A DNA stretch of 64,000 bases from Sabellastarte sp. h YS-2021. Its lineage: Eukaryota > Annelida > Polychaeta > Sabellida > Sabellidae. Below are positions 22,801 through 37,800 of this stretch, in pieces. The notes under the pieces are model-generated. The model was not told the origin of the DNA. It saw only the letters and a list, made by a program, of their open reading frames with translations, and did no database searches. The stretch covers positions 57,897,028 through 57,961,027 of the forward strand of contig OZ024936.1 of NCBI GenBank assembly GCA_964017235.1, given 5' to 3'. Numbering within the stretch: position 1 is the stretch's first letter; each line of letters starts with the position of its first letter. Position numbers and translations under genes: made by a program.

Positions 22801-25800
22801 ATTTGGTTGATAGTAGAGAACCACCAAATATCTGTTGCACACATTAAACCCAGACAGATGATCACAGGCATTCTTAGCATCAAAAATATCTTCATACACC
22901 ACAAAAGCTGTTCCACGTGTCTCAGGTGTGTTTCCCCTGTAGTGAAATAAACTACTTATTTACTTTAAGTTTCAATTTTAAACCTATTGAGGCTGTTACA
23001 GAGTGCTCAAGACATGCACTTGTTAAAAAGAATTTATTATTTGGACCATTGTATTGAAAAAAAGAGAAGTTGAACACTTTCCACTTGAATATTGAAAATT
23101 TTCACATAATACACAATTAGACATACATATACACATGCATTAGCACAAAAAAGTGACACAAAATGGGGAAATTTATGGGCATATGAAACTGTGATTACTG
23201 TACTAACAGCTTTTATCAATACATTTAAAGCTTTGTCAACATTTTCATATTTTAAAATTCCAATGGCTACTTGGAGCAAATCAACCTCTGCGGCTGCAGA
23301 ATTATGTCCACCCCCCTGGGGGGTGGATATATTATTTTTGCTTTTTTCGCCGTCCGATGTCCGATGTCCGGCGTCCGGCGTCCGGCGTCCGATGTCCGGC
23401 GTCACGCATGGTTTCCGCTCATTTAAAGGAAAAGTATTAGAGCTATTGTCACCAAATTTGGTATGCAGGCTTATTGGGTTAGTAGCTTGCTTGGGATTGC
23501 TTTTGGCTGTTGTACCTCTTTTGCTTACTGAGTAATACTTAAGTACAGCTATTTTCAGTACCCATTGGTTTCCGTGCATTTAAGCCAAAATAATTAAAGA
23601 TATTTTACTACAATTTTGAATACAAGATTGTTATGTCCATAGCTCGCTTGGTATTGCATTTGGGACTGATAGCTTTGTCAGTACATGAGTAATAGCCATT
23701 TAGGTACTTCATTGTGTATTTTCAGTACTACTTTTGAGTAATTTGCTTGTATCTCCTTAACCGTGCAAGATAGAGCGATTTCGGCAAAATTTTCGACCCG
23801 CAGGGTATCTGAGGAGTGTACTCTTTGCAATTTTCAAAAAATTTTCCCCTCCCCAAAAATGGCGGCCATTTTGAATTTTCGAATTTTTGCCAAAAATGGC
23901 AAAACACTAATTTGCTTCTATCTCCTTAACCGTGCGAGATAGAGCGATTTCGGCAAAATTTTCGACCCACAGGGTATCTGAGGAGTGTACTCTTTGCAAT
24001 TTTCAAAAAATTTTCCCCTCCCCAAAAATGGCGGCCATTTTGAATTTTCGAATTTTTGCCAAAAATGGCAAAACACAAATTTCCCTCTATCTCTTTAACC
24101 GTGTGAGATAGAGCGATTTCGTCGAAATTTTCAACCCACAGGGTATCTAAGGAGTGTACTCTTTGCAATTTTCAAAAAATTTTCCCCTCCCCAAAAATGG
24201 CGGCCATTTTGAATTTTCGAATTTTTGCCAAAAATGGCAAAACACAAATTTGCTTCTATCTCCTTAACCGTGCGAGATAGAGCGATTTCGTCGAAATTTT
24301 CGACCCACAGGGTATCTAAGGAATGTAATATTTGCAATTTTCAAAAAATTTTCCCCTCCCTAAAAATGGCGGCCATTTTAAATTTTCGAATTTTTGCCAA
24401 AAATGGCAAAACACAAATTTGCTTCTATCTCCTTAACCGTGCGAGATAGAGCGATTTCGTCAAAATTTTCGACCCACAGGGTATCTGAGGAGTGTACTCT
24501 TTGCAATATTCAAAAAATTTTCCCCTCCCCAAAAATGGCGGCCATTTTGAATTTTCGAATTTTTGCCAAAAATGGCAAAACACAAATTTGCTTCTATCTC
24601 CTTAACCGTGCGAGATAGAGCGATTTCGTCAAAATTTTCGACCCACAGGGTATCTGAGGAGTGTACTCTTTGCAATTTTCAAAAAATTTTCCCCTCCCCA
24701 AAAATGGCGGCCATTTTGAATTTTCGAATTTTTGCCAAAAATGGCAAAACACTAATTTGCTTCTATCTCCTTAACCGTGCGAGATAGAGCGATTTCGGCA
24801 AAATTTTCGACCCACAGGGTATCTGAGGAGTGTACTCTTTGCAATTTTCAAAAAATTTTCCCCTCCCCAAAAATGGCGGCCATTTTGAATTTTCGAATTT
24901 TTGCCAAAAATGGCAAAACACAAATTTCCCTCTATCTCTTTAACCGTGTGAGATAGAGCGATTTCGTCGAAATTTTCAACCCACAGGGTATCTAAGGAGT
25001 GTACTCTTTTTCAAAAAATTTTCCCCTCCCCAAAAATGGCGGCCATTTTGAATTTTCGAATTTTTGCCAAAAATGGCAAAACACAAATTTCCCTCTATCT
25101 CCTTAACCGTGCGAGATAGAGCGATTTCGTCGAAATTTTCGACCCACAGGGTATCTGAGGAGTGTACTCTTTGCAATTTTCAAAAAATTTTCCCCTCCCC
25201 AAAAATGGCGGCCATTTTGAATTTTCGAATTTTTGCCAAAAATGGCAAAACACAAATTTCCCTCTATCTCCTTAACCGTGCGAGATAGAGCGATTTCGTC
25301 GAAATTTTCGACCCACAGGGTATCTGAGGAGTGTACTCTTTGCAATTTTCAAAAAATTTTCCCCTCCCCAAAAATGGCGGCCATTTTAAATTTTCGAATT
25401 TTTGCCAAAAATGGCAAAACACAAATTTGCTTCTATCTCCTTAACCGTGCGAGATAGAGCGATTTCGTCGAAATTTTCAACCCACAGGGTATCTAAGGAG
25501 TGTACTCTTTGCAATTTTCAAAAAATTTTCCCCTCCCTAAAAATGGCGGCCATTTTGAATTTTCGAATTTTTGCCAAAAATGGCAAAACACAAATTTGCT
25601 TCTATCTCCTTAACCGTGCGAGATAGAGCGATTTCGTCGAAATTTTCGACCCACAGGGTATCTAAGGAATGTAATATTTGCAATTTTCAAAAAATTTTCC
25701 CCTCCCTAAAAATGGCGGCCATTTTAAATTTTCGAATTTTTGCCAAAAATGGCAAAACACAAATTTGCTTCTATCTCCTTAACCGTGCGAGATAGAGCGA

Positions 25801-28800
25801 TTTCGTCAAAATTTTCGACCCACAGGGTATCTGAGGAGTGTACTCTTTGCAATTTTAAAAAAATTTTCCCCTCCCCATAAATGGCGGCCATTTTGAATTT
25901 TCGAATTTTTGCCAAAAATGGCAAAACACTAATTTGCTTCTATCTCCTTAACCGTGCGAGATAGAGCGATTTCGGCAAAATTTTCGACCCACAGGGTATC
26001 TAAGGAATGTAATATTTGCAATTTTCCAAAAATTTTCCCCTCCCCAAAAATGGCGGCCATTTTGAATTTTCGAATTTTTGCCAAAAATGGCAAAACACAA
26101 ATTTCCTTCTATCTCCTTAACCGTGCGAGATAGAGCGATTTCGTCGAAATTTTCAACCCACAGGGTATCTAAGCAATGTAATATTTGCAATCTTCCAAAA
26201 ATTTTCCCCTCCCCAAAAATGGCGGCCATTTTGAATTTTCGAATTTTTGCCAAAAATGGCAAAACACAAATTTGCTTCTATCTCCTTAACCGTGCGAGAT
26301 AGAGTGATATCGTCGAAATTTTCGACCTACAGGGTATCTAAGGAATGCAATCTTTGCAATCTTCAAAAAATTTTCCCCTCCCCAAAAATGGCGGCCATTT
26401 TGAATTTTCGAATTTTTGCCAAAAATGGCAAAACACAAATTTGCTTCTATCTCCTTAACCGTGCCAGATAGAGCGATTTCGTCGAAATTTTCGACCCACA
26501 GGGTATCTGAGCATTGTACTCTTGGTAATTTTTAAAAAATTTTCCCCTCCCCAAAAATGGCGGCCATTTTGAATTTTCGAATTTTTGCCAAAAATGGCAA
26601 AACACAAATTTGCTTCTATCTCCTTAAGCGTGCGAGATAGAGCGATTTTGTCGAAATTTTCGACCCACAGGGTATCTAAGGAATGCAATCTTTGCAATTT
26701 TCAAAAAATTTTCCCCTCCCCAAAAATGGCGGCCATTTTGAATTTTCGAATTTTTGCCAAAAATGGCAAAACACAAATTTGCTTCTATCTCCTTAACCGT
26801 GCGAGATAGAGCGATTTCGTTGAAATTTTCGACCCACAGGGTATCTAAGGAATGTAATATTTGCAATTTTCAAAAAATTTTCCCCTCCCTAAAAATGGCG
26901 GCCATTTTAAATTTTCGAATTTTTGCCAAAAATGGCAAAACACAAATTTGCTTCTATCTCCTTAACCGTGCGAGATAGAGCGATTTCGTCAAAATTTTCG
27001 ACCCACAGGGTATCTGAGGAGTGTACTCTTTGCAATTTTCAAAAAATTTTCCCCTCCCCAAAAATGGCGGCCATTTTGAATTTTCGAATTTTTGCCAAAA
27101 ATGGCAAAACACTAATTTGCTTCTATCTCCTTAACCGTGCGAGATAGAGCGATTTCGGCAAAATTTTCGACCCACAGGGTATCTGAGGAGTGTACTCTTT
27201 GCAATTTTCAAAAAATTTTCCCCTCCCCAAAAATGGCGGCCATTTTGAATTTTCGAATTTTTGCCAAAAATGGCAAAACACAAATTTCCCTCTATCTCTT
27301 TAACCGTGTGAGATAGAGCGATTTCGTCGAAATTTTCAACCCACAGGGTATCTAAGGAGTGTACTCTTTGCAATTTTCAAAAAATTTTCCCCTCCCCAAA
27401 AATGGCGGCCATTTTGAATTTTCGAATTTTTGCCAAAAATGGCAAAACACAAATTTGCTTCTATCTCCTTAACCGTGCGAGATAGAGCGATTTCGTCGAA
27501 ATTTTCGACCCACAGGGTATCTAAGGAATGTAATATTTGCAATTTTCAAAAAATTTTCCCCTCCCTAAAAATGGCGGCCATTTTAAATTTTCGAATTTTT
27601 GCCAAAAATGGCAAAACACAAATTTGCTTCTATCTCCTTAACCGTGCGAGATAGAGCGATTTCGTCAAAATTTTCGACCCACAGGGTATCTGAGGAGTGT
27701 ACTCTTTGCAATATTCAAAAAATTTTCCCCTCCCCAAAAATGGCGGCCATTTTGAATTTTCGAATTTTTGCCAAAAATGGCAAAACACAAATTTGCTTCT
27801 ATCTCCTTAACCGTGCGAGATAGAGCGATTTCGTCAAAATTTTCGACCCACAGGGTATCTGAGGAGTGTACTCTTTGCAATTTTCAAAAAATTTTCCCCT
27901 CCCCAAAAATGGCGGCCATTTTGAATTTTCGAATTTTTGCCAAAAATGGCAAAACACTAATTTCCCTCTATCTCTTTAACCGTGTGAGATAGAGCGATTT
28001 CGTCGAAATTTTCAACCCACAGGGTATCTAAGGAGTGTACTCTTTTTCAAAAAATTTTCCCCTCCCCAAAAATGGCGGCCATTTTGAATTTTCGAATTTT
28101 TGCCAAAAATGGCAAAACACAAATTTCCCTCTATCTCCTTAACCGTGCGAGATAGAGCGATTTCGTCGAAATTTTCGACCCACAGGGTATCTGAGGAGTG
28201 TACTCTTTGCAATTTTCAAAAAATTTTCCCCTCCCCAAAAATGGCGGCCATTTTGAATTTTCGAATTTTTGCCAAAAATGGCAAAACACAAATTTCCCTC
28301 TATCTCCTTAACCGTGCGAGATAGAGCGATTTCGTCGAAATTTTCAACCCACAGGGTATCTAAGGAGTGTACTCTTTGCAATTTTCAAAAAATTTTCCCC
28401 TCCCTAAAAATGGCGGCCATTTTGAATTTTCGAATTTTTGCCAAAAATGGCAAAACACAAATTTGCTTCTATCTCCTTAACCGTGCGAGATAGAGCGATT
28501 TCGTCGAAATTTTCGACCCACAGGGTATCTAAGGAATGTAATATTTGCAATTTTCAAAAAATTTTCCCCTCCCTAAAAATGGCGGCCATTTTAAATTTTC
28601 GAATTTTTGCCAAAAATGGCAAAACACAAATTTGCTTCTATCTCCTTAACCGTGCGAGATAGAGCGATTTCGTCAAAATTTTCGACCCACAGGGTATCTG
28701 AGGAGTGTACTCTTTGCAATTTTAAAAAAATTTTCCCCTCCCCATAAATGGCGGCCATTTTGAATTTTCGAATTTTTGCCAAAAATGGCAAAACACTAAT

Positions 28801-31800
28801 TTGCTTCTATCTCCTTAACCGTGCGAGATAGAGCGATTTCGGCAAAATTTTCGACCCACAGGGTATCTAAGGAATGTAATATTTGCAATTTTCCAAAAAT
28901 TTTCCCCTCCCCAAAAATGGCGGCCATTTTGAATTTTCGAATTTTTGCCAAAAATGGCAAAACACAAATTTCCTTCTATCTCCTTAACCGTGCGAGATAG
29001 AGCGATTTCGTCGAAATTTTCAACCCACAGGGTATCTAAGCAATGTAATATTTGCAATCTTCCAAAAATTTTCCCCTCCCCAAAAATGGCGGCCATTTTG
29101 AATTTTCGAATTTTTGCCAAAAATGGCAAAACACAAATTTGCTTCTATCTCCTTAACCGTGCGAGATAGAGTGATATCGTCGAAATTTTCGACCTACAGG
29201 GTATCTAAGGAATGCAATCTTTGCAATCTTCAAAAAATTTTCCCCTCCCCAAAAATGGCGGCCATTTTGAATTTTCGAATTTTTGCCAAAAATGGCAAAA
29301 CACAAATTTGCTTCTATCTCCTTAACCGTGCCAGATAGAGCGATTTCGTCGAAATTTTCGACCCACAGGGTATCTGAGCATTGTACTCTTGGTAATTTTT
29401 AAAAAATTTTCCCCTCCCCAAAAATGGCGGCCATTTTGAATTTTCGAATTTTTGCCAAAAATGGCAAAACACAAATTTGCTTCTATCTCCTTAAGCGTGC
29501 GAGATAGAGCGATTTTGTCGAAATTTTCGACCCACAGGGTATCTAAGGAATGCAATCTTTGCAATTTTCAAAAAATTTTCCCCTCCCCAAAAATGGCGGC
29601 CATTTTGAATTTTCGAATTTTTGCCAAAAATGGCAAAACACAAATTTGCTTCTATCTCCTTAACCGTGCGAGATAGAGCGATTTCGTTGAAATTTTCGAC
29701 CCACAGGGTATCTAAGGAATGTAATATTTGCAATTTTCAAAAAATTTTCCCCTCCCTAAAAATGGCGGCCATTTTAAATTTTCGAATTTTTGCCAAAAAT
29801 GGCAAAACACAAATTTGCTTCTATCTCCTTAACCGTGCGAGATAGAGCGATTTCGTCAAAATTTTCGACCCACAGGGTATCTGAGGAGTGTACTCTTTGC
29901 AATTTTCAAAAAATTTTCCCCTCCCCAAAAATGGCGGCCATTTTGAATTTTCGAATTTTTGCCAAAAATGGCAAAACACTAATTTGCTTCTATCTCCTTA
30001 ACCGTGCGAGATAGAGCGATTTCGGCAAAATTTTCGACCCACAGGGTATCTGAGGAGTGTACTCTTTGCAATTTTCAAAAAATTTTCCCCTCCCCAAAAA
30101 TGGCGGCCATTTTGAATTTTCGAATTTTTGCCAAAAATGGCAAAACACAAATTTCCCTCTATCTCTTTAACCGTGTGAGATAGAGCGATTTCGTCGAAAT
30201 TTTCAACCCACAGGGTATCTAAGGAGTGTACTCTTTGCAATTTTCAAAAAATTTTCCCCTCCCCAAAAATGGCGGCCATTTTGAATTTTCGAATTTTTGC
30301 CAAAAATGGCAAAACACAAATTTGCTTCTATCTCCTTAACCGTGCGAGATAGAGCGATTTCGTCGAAATTTTCGACCCACAGGGTATCTAAGGAATGTAA
30401 TATTTGCAATTTTCAAAAAATTTTCCCCTCCCTAAAAATGGCGGCCATTTTAAATTTTCGAATTTTTGCCAAAAATGGCAAAACACAAATTTGCTTCTAT
30501 CTCCTTAACCGTGCGAGATAGAGCGATTTCGTCAAAATTTTCGACCCACAGGGTATCTGAGGAGTGTACTCTTTGCAATATTCAAAAAATTTTCCCCTCC
30601 CCAAAAATGGCGGCCATTTTGAATTTTCGAATTTTTGCCAAAAATGGCAAAACACAAATTTGCTTCTATCTCCTTAACCGTGCGAGATAGAGCGATTTCG
30701 TCAAAATTTTCGACCCACAGGGTATCTGAGGAGTGTACTCTTTGCAATTTTCAAAAAATTTTCCCCTCCCCAAAAATGGCGGCCATTTTGAATTTTCGAA
30801 TTTTTGCCAAAAATGGCAAAACACTAATTTGCTTCTATCTCCTTAACCGTGCGAGATAGAGCGATTTCGGCAAAATTTTCGACCCACAGGGTATCTGAGG
30901 AGTGTACTCTTTGCAATTTTCAAAAAATTTTCCCCTCCCCAAAAATGGCGGCCATTTTGAATTTTCGAATTTTTGCCAAAAATGGCAAAACACAAATTTC
31001 CCTCTATCTCCTTAACCGTGCGAGATAGAGCGATTTCGTCGAAATTTTCGACCCACAGGGTATCTGAGGAGTGTACTCTTTGCAATTTTCAAAAAATTTT
31101 CCCCTCCCCAAAAATGGCGGCCATTTTGAATTTTCGAATTTTTGCCAAAAATGGCAAAACACAAATTTCCCTCTATCTCCTTAACCGTGCGAGATAGAGC
31201 GATTTCGTCGAAATTTTCAACCCACAGGGTATCTAAGGAGTGTACTCTTTGCAATTTTCAAAAAATTTTCCCCTCCCTAAAAATGGCGGCCATTTTGAAT
31301 TTTCGAATTTTTGCCAAAAATGGCAAAACACAAATTTGCTTCTATCTCCTTAACCGTGCGAGATAGAGCGATTTCGTCGAAATTTTCGACCCACAGGGTA
31401 TCTAAGGAATGTAATATTTGCAATTTTCAAAAAATTTTCCCCTCCCTAAAAATGGCGGCCATTTTAAATTTTCGAATTTTTGCCAAAAATGGCAAAACAC
31501 AAATTTGCTTCTATCTCCTTAACCGTGCGAGATAGAGCGATTTCGTCAAAATTTTCGACCCACAGGGTATCTGAGGAGTGTACTCTTTGCAATTTTAAAA
31601 AAATTTTCCCCTCCCCATAAATGGCGGCCATTTTGAATTTTCGAATTTTTGCCAAAAATGGCAAAACACTAATTTGCTTCTATCTCCTTAACCGTGCGAG
31701 ATAGAGCGATTTCGGCAAAATTTTCGACCCACAGGGTATCTAAGGAATGTAATATTTGCAATTTTCCAAAAATTTTCCCCTCCCCAAAAATGGCGGCCAT

Positions 31801-34800
31801 TTTGAATTTTCGAATTTTTGCCAAAAATGGCAAAACACAAATTTCCTTCTATCTCCTTAACCGTGCGAGATAGAGCGATTTCGTCGAAATTTTCAACCCA
31901 CAGGGTATCTAAGCAATGTAATATTTGCAATCTTCCAAAAATTTTCCCCTCCCCAAAAATGGCGGCCATTTTGAATTTTCGAATTTTTGCCAAAAATGGC
32001 AAAACACAAATTTGCTTCTATCTCCTTAACCGTGCGAGATAGAGTGATATCGTCGAAATTTTCGACCTACAGGGTATCTAAGGAATGCAATCTTTGCAAT
32101 CTTCAAAAAATTTTCCCCTCCCCAAAAATGGCGGCCATTTTGAATTTTCGAATTTTTGCCAAAAATGGCAAAACACAAATTTGCTTCTATCTCCTTAACC
32201 GTGCCAGATAGAGCGATTTCGTCGAAATTTTCGACCCACAGGGTATCTGAGCATTGTACTCTTGGTAATTTTTAAAAAATTTTCCCCTCCCCAAAAATGG
32301 CGGCCATTTTGAATTTTCGAATTTTTGCCAAAAATGGCAAAACACAAATTTGCTTCTATCTCCTTAAGCGTGCGAGATAGAGCGATTTTGTCGAAATTTT
32401 CGACCCACAGGGTATCTAAGGAATGCAATCTTTGCAATTTTCAAAAAATTTTCCCCTCCCCAAAAATGGCGGCCATTTTGAATTTTCGAATTTTTGCCAA
32501 AAATGGCAAAACACAAATTTGCTTCTATCTCCTTAACCGTGCGAGATAGAGCGATTTCGTTGAAATTTTCGACCCACAGGGTATCTAAGGAATGTAATAT
32601 TTGCAATTTTCAAAAAATTTTCCCCTCCCTAAAAATGGCGGCCATTTTAAATTTTCGAATTTTTGCCAAAAATGGCAAAACACAAATTTGCTTCTATCTC
32701 CTTAACCGTGCGAGATAGAGCGATTTCGTCAAAATTTTCGACCCACAGGGTATCTGAGGAGTGTACTCTTTGCAATTTTCAAAAAATTTTCCCCTCCCCA
32801 AAAATGGCGGCCATTTTGAATTTTCGAATTTTTGCCAAAAATGGCAAAACACTAATTTGCTTCTATCTCCTTAACCGTGCGAGATAGAGCGATTTCGGCA
32901 AAATTTTCGACCCACAGGGTATCTGAGGAGTGTACTCTTTGCAATTTTCAAAAAATTTTCCCCTCCCCAAAAATGGCGGCCATTTTGAATTTTCGAATTT
33001 TTGCCAAAAATGGCAAAACACAAATTTCCCTCTATCTCTTTAACCGTGTGAGATAGAGCGATTTCGTCGAAATTTTCAACCCACAGGGTATCTAAGGAGT
33101 GTACTCTTTGCAATTTTCAAAAAATTTTCCCCTCCCCAAAAATGGCGGCCATTTTGAATTTTCGAATTTTTGCCAAAAATGGCAAAACACAAATTTGCTT
33201 CTATCTCCTTAACCGTGCGAGATAGAGCGATTTCGTCGAAATTTTCGACCCACAGGGTATCTAAGGAATGTAATATTTGCAATTTTCAAAAAATTTTCCC
33301 CTCCCTAAAAATGGCGGCCATTTTAAATTTTCGAATTTTTGCCAAAAATGGCAAAACACAAATTTGCTTCTATCTCCTTAACCGTGCGAGATAGAGCGAT
33401 TTCGTCAAAATTTTCGACCCACAGGGTATCTGAGGAGTGTACTCTTTGCAATATTCAAAAAATTTTCCCCTCCCCAAAAATGGCGGCCATTTTGAATTTT
33501 CGAATTTTTGCCAAAAATGGCAAAACACAAATTTGCTTCTATCTCCTTAACCGTGCGAGATAGAGCGATTTCGTCAAAATTTTCGACCCACAGGGTATCT
33601 GAGGAGTGTACTCTTTGCAATTTTCAAAAAATTTTCCCCTCCCCAAAAATGGCGGCCATTTTGAATTTTCGAATTTTTGCCAAAAATGGCAAAACACTAA
33701 TTTGCTTCTATCTCCTTAACCGTGCGAGATAGAGCGATTTCGGCAAAATTTTCGACCCACAGGGTATCTGAGGAGTGTACTCTTTGCAATTTTCAAAAAA
33801 TTTTCCCCTCCCCAAAAATGGCGGCCATTTTGAATTTTCGAATTTTTGCCAAAAATGGCAAAACACAAATTTCCCTCTATCTCCTTAACCGTGCGAGATA
33901 GAGCGATTTCGTCGAAATTTTCGACCCACAGGGTATCTGAGGAGTGTACTCTTTGCAATTTTCAAAAAATTTTCCCCTCCCCAAAAATGGCGGCCATTTT
34001 GAATTTTCGAATTTTTGCCAAAAATGGCAAAACACAAATTTCCCTCTATCTCCTTAACCGTGCGAGATAGAGCGATTTCGTCGAAATTTTCAACCCACAG
34101 GGTATCTAAGGAGTGTACTCTTTGCAATTTTCAAAAAATTTTCCCCTCCCTAAAAATGGCGGCCATTTTGAATTTTCGAATTTTTGCCAAAAATGGCAAA
34201 ACACAAATTTGCTTCTATCTCCTTAACCGTGCGAGATAGAGCGATTTCGTCGAAATTTTCGACCCACAGGGTATCTAAGGAATGTAATATTTGCAATTTT
34301 CAAAAAATTTTCCCCTCCCTAAAAATGGCGGCCATTTTAAATTTTCGAATTTTTGCCAAAAATGGCAAAACACAAATTTGCTTCTATCTCCTTAACCGTG
34401 CGAGATAGAGCGATTTCGTCAAAATTTTCGACCCACAGGGTATCTGAGGAGTGTACTCTTTGCAATTTTAAAAAAATTTTCCCCTCCCCATAAATGGCGG
34501 CCATTTTGAATTTTCGAATTTTTGCCAAAAATGGCAAAACACTAATTTGCTTCTATCTCCTTAACCGTGCGAGATAGAGCGATTTCGTCGAAATTTTCAA
34601 CCCACAGGGTATCTAAGCAATGTAATATTTGCAATCTTCCAAAAATTTTCCCCTCCCCAAAAATGGCGGCCATTTTGAATTTTCGAATTTTTGCCAAAAA
34701 TGGCAAAACACAAATTTGCTTCTATCTCCTTAACCGTGCGAGATAGAGTGATATCGTCGAAATTTTCGACCTACAGGGTATCTAAGGAATGCAATCTTTG

Positions 34801-37800
34801 CAATCTTCAAAAAATTTTCCCCTCCCCAAAAATGGCGGCCATTTTGAATTTTCGAATTTTTGCCAAAAATGGCAAAACACAAATTTGCTTCTATCTCCTT
34901 AACCGTGCCAGATAGAGCGATTTCGTCGAAATTTTCGACCCACAGGGTATCTGAGCATTGTACTCTTGGTAATTTTTAAAAAATTTTCCCCTCCCCAAAA
35001 ATGGCGGCCATTTTGAATTTTCGAATTTTTGCCAAAAATGGCAAAACACAAATTTGCTTCTATCTCCTTAAGCGTGCGAGATAGAGCGATTTTGTCGAAA
35101 TTTTCGACCCACAGGGTATCTAAGGAATGCAATCTTTGCAATTTTCAAAAAATTTTCCCCTCCCCAAAAATGGCGGCCATTTTGAATTTTCGAATTTTTG
35201 CCAAAAATGGCAAAACACAAATTTGCTTCTATCTCCTTAACCGTGCGAGATAGAGCGATTTCGTTGAAATTTTCGACCCACAGGGTATCTAAGGAATGTA
35301 ATATTTGCAATTTTCAAAAAATTTTCCCCTCCCTAAAAATGGCGGCCATTTTAAATTTTCGAATTTTTGCCAAAAATGGCAAAACACAAATTTGCTTCTA
35401 TCTCCTTAACCGTGCGAGATAGAGCGATTTCGTCAAAATTTTCGACCCACAGGGTATCTGAGGAGTGTACTCTTTGCAATTTTCAAAAAATTTTCCCCTC
35501 CCCAAAAATGGCGGCCATTTTGAATTTTCGAATTTTTGCCAAAAATGGCAAAACACTAATTTGCTTCTATCTCCTTAACCGTGCGAGATAGAGCGATTTC
35601 GGCAAAATTTTCGACCCACAGGGTATCTGAGGAGTGTACTCTTGCAATTTTCAAAAAATTTTCCCCTCCCCAAAAATGGCGGCCATTTTGAATTTTCGAA
35701 TTTTTGCCAAAAATGGCAAAACACAAATTTCCTTCTATCTCCTTAACCGTGTGAGATAGAGCGATTTCGTCGAAATTTTCAACCCACAGGGTATCTAAGG
35801 AATGTAATATTTGCAATTTTCCAAAAATTTTCCCCTCCCCAAAAATGGCGGCCATTTTGAATTTTCGAATTTTTGCCAAAAATGGCAAAACACAAATTTG
35901 CTTCTATCTCCTTAACCGTGCGAGATAGAGCGATTTCGTCAAAATTTTCGACCCACAGGGTATCTGAGGAGTGTACTCTTTGCAATTTTCAAAAAATTTT
36001 CCCCTCCCCAAAAATGGCGGCCATTTTGAATTTTCGAATTTTTGCCAAAAATGGCAAAACACTAATTTGCTTCTATCTCCTTAACCGTGCGAGATAGAGC
36101 GATTTCGGCAAAATTTTCGACCCACAGGGTATCTGAGGAGTGTACTCTTTGCAATTTTCAAAAAATTTTCCCCTCCCCAAAAATGGCGGCCATTTTGAAT
36201 TTTCGAATTTTTGCCAAAAATGGCAAAACACAAATTTCCCTCTATCTCCTTAACCGTGCGAGATAGAGCGATTTCGTCGAAATTTTCGACCCACAGGGTA
36301 TCTGAGGAGTGTACTCTTTGCAATTTTCAAAAAATTTTCCCCTCCCCAAAAATGGCGGCCATTTTGAATTTTCGAATTTTTGCCAAAAATGGCAAAACAC
36401 AAATTTCCCTCTATCTCCTTAACCGTGCGAGATAGAGCGATTTCGTCGAAATTTTCAACCCACAGGGTATCTAAGGAGTGTACTCTTTGCAATTTTCAAA
36501 AAATTTTCCCCTCCCTAAAAATGGCGGCCATTTTGAATTTTCGAATTTTTGCCAAAAATGGCAAAACACAAATTTGCTTCTATCTCCTTAACCGTGCGAG
36601 ATAGAGCGATTTCGTCGAAATTTTCGACCCACAGGGTATCTAAGGAATGTAATATTTGCAATTTTCAAAAAATTTTCCCCTCCCTAAAAATGGCGGCCAT
36701 TTTAAATTTTCGAATTTTTGCCAAAAATGGCAAAACACAAATTTGCTTCTATCTCCTTAACCGTGCGAGATAGAGCGATTTCGTCAAAATTTTCGACCCA
36801 CAGGGTATCTGAGGAGTGTACTCTTTGCAATTTTAAAAAAATTTTCCCCTCCCCATAAATGGCGGCCATTTTGAATTTTCGAATTTTTGCCAAAAATGGC
36901 AAAACACTAATTTGCTTCTATCTCCTTAACCGTGCGAGATAGAGCGATTTCGTCGAAATTTTCAACCCACAGGGTATCTAAGCAATGTAATATTTGCAAT
37001 CTTCCAAAAATTTTCCCCTCCCCAAAAATGGCGGCCATTTTGAATTTTCGAATTTTTGCCAAAAATGGCAAAACACAAATTTGCTTCTATCTCCTTAACC
37101 GTGCGAGATAGAGTGATATCGTCGAAATTTTCGACCTACAGGGTATCTAAGGAATGCAATCTTTGCAATCTTCAAAAAATTTTCCCCTCCCCAAAAATGG
37201 CGGCCATTTTGAATTTTCGAATTTTTGCCAAAAATGGCAAAACACAAATTTGCTTCTATCTCCTTAACCGTGCCAGATAGAGCGATTTCGTCGAAATTTT
37301 CGACCCACAGGGTATCTGAGCATTGTACTCTTGGTAATTTTTAAAAAATTTTCCCCTCCCCAAAAATGGCGGCCATTTTGAATTTTCGAATTTTTGCCAA
37401 AAATGGCAAAACACAAATTTGCTTCTATCTCCTTAAGCGTGCGAGATAGAGCGATTTTGTCGAAATTTTCGACCCACAGGGTATCTAAGGAATGCAATCT
37501 TTGCAATTTTCAAAAAATTTTCCCCTCCCCAAAAATGGCGGCCATTTTGAATTTTCGAATTTTTGCCAAAAATGGCAAAACACAAATTTGCTTCTATCTC
37601 CTTAACCGTGCGAGATAGAGCGATTTCGTTGAAATTTTCGACCCACAGGGTATCTAAGGAATGTAATATTTGCAATTTTCAAAAAATTTTCCCCTCCCTA
37701 AAAATGGCGGCCATTTTAAATTTTCGAATTTTTGCCAAAAATGGCAAAACACAAATTTGCTTCTATCTCCTTAACCGTGCGAGATAGAGCGATTTCGTCA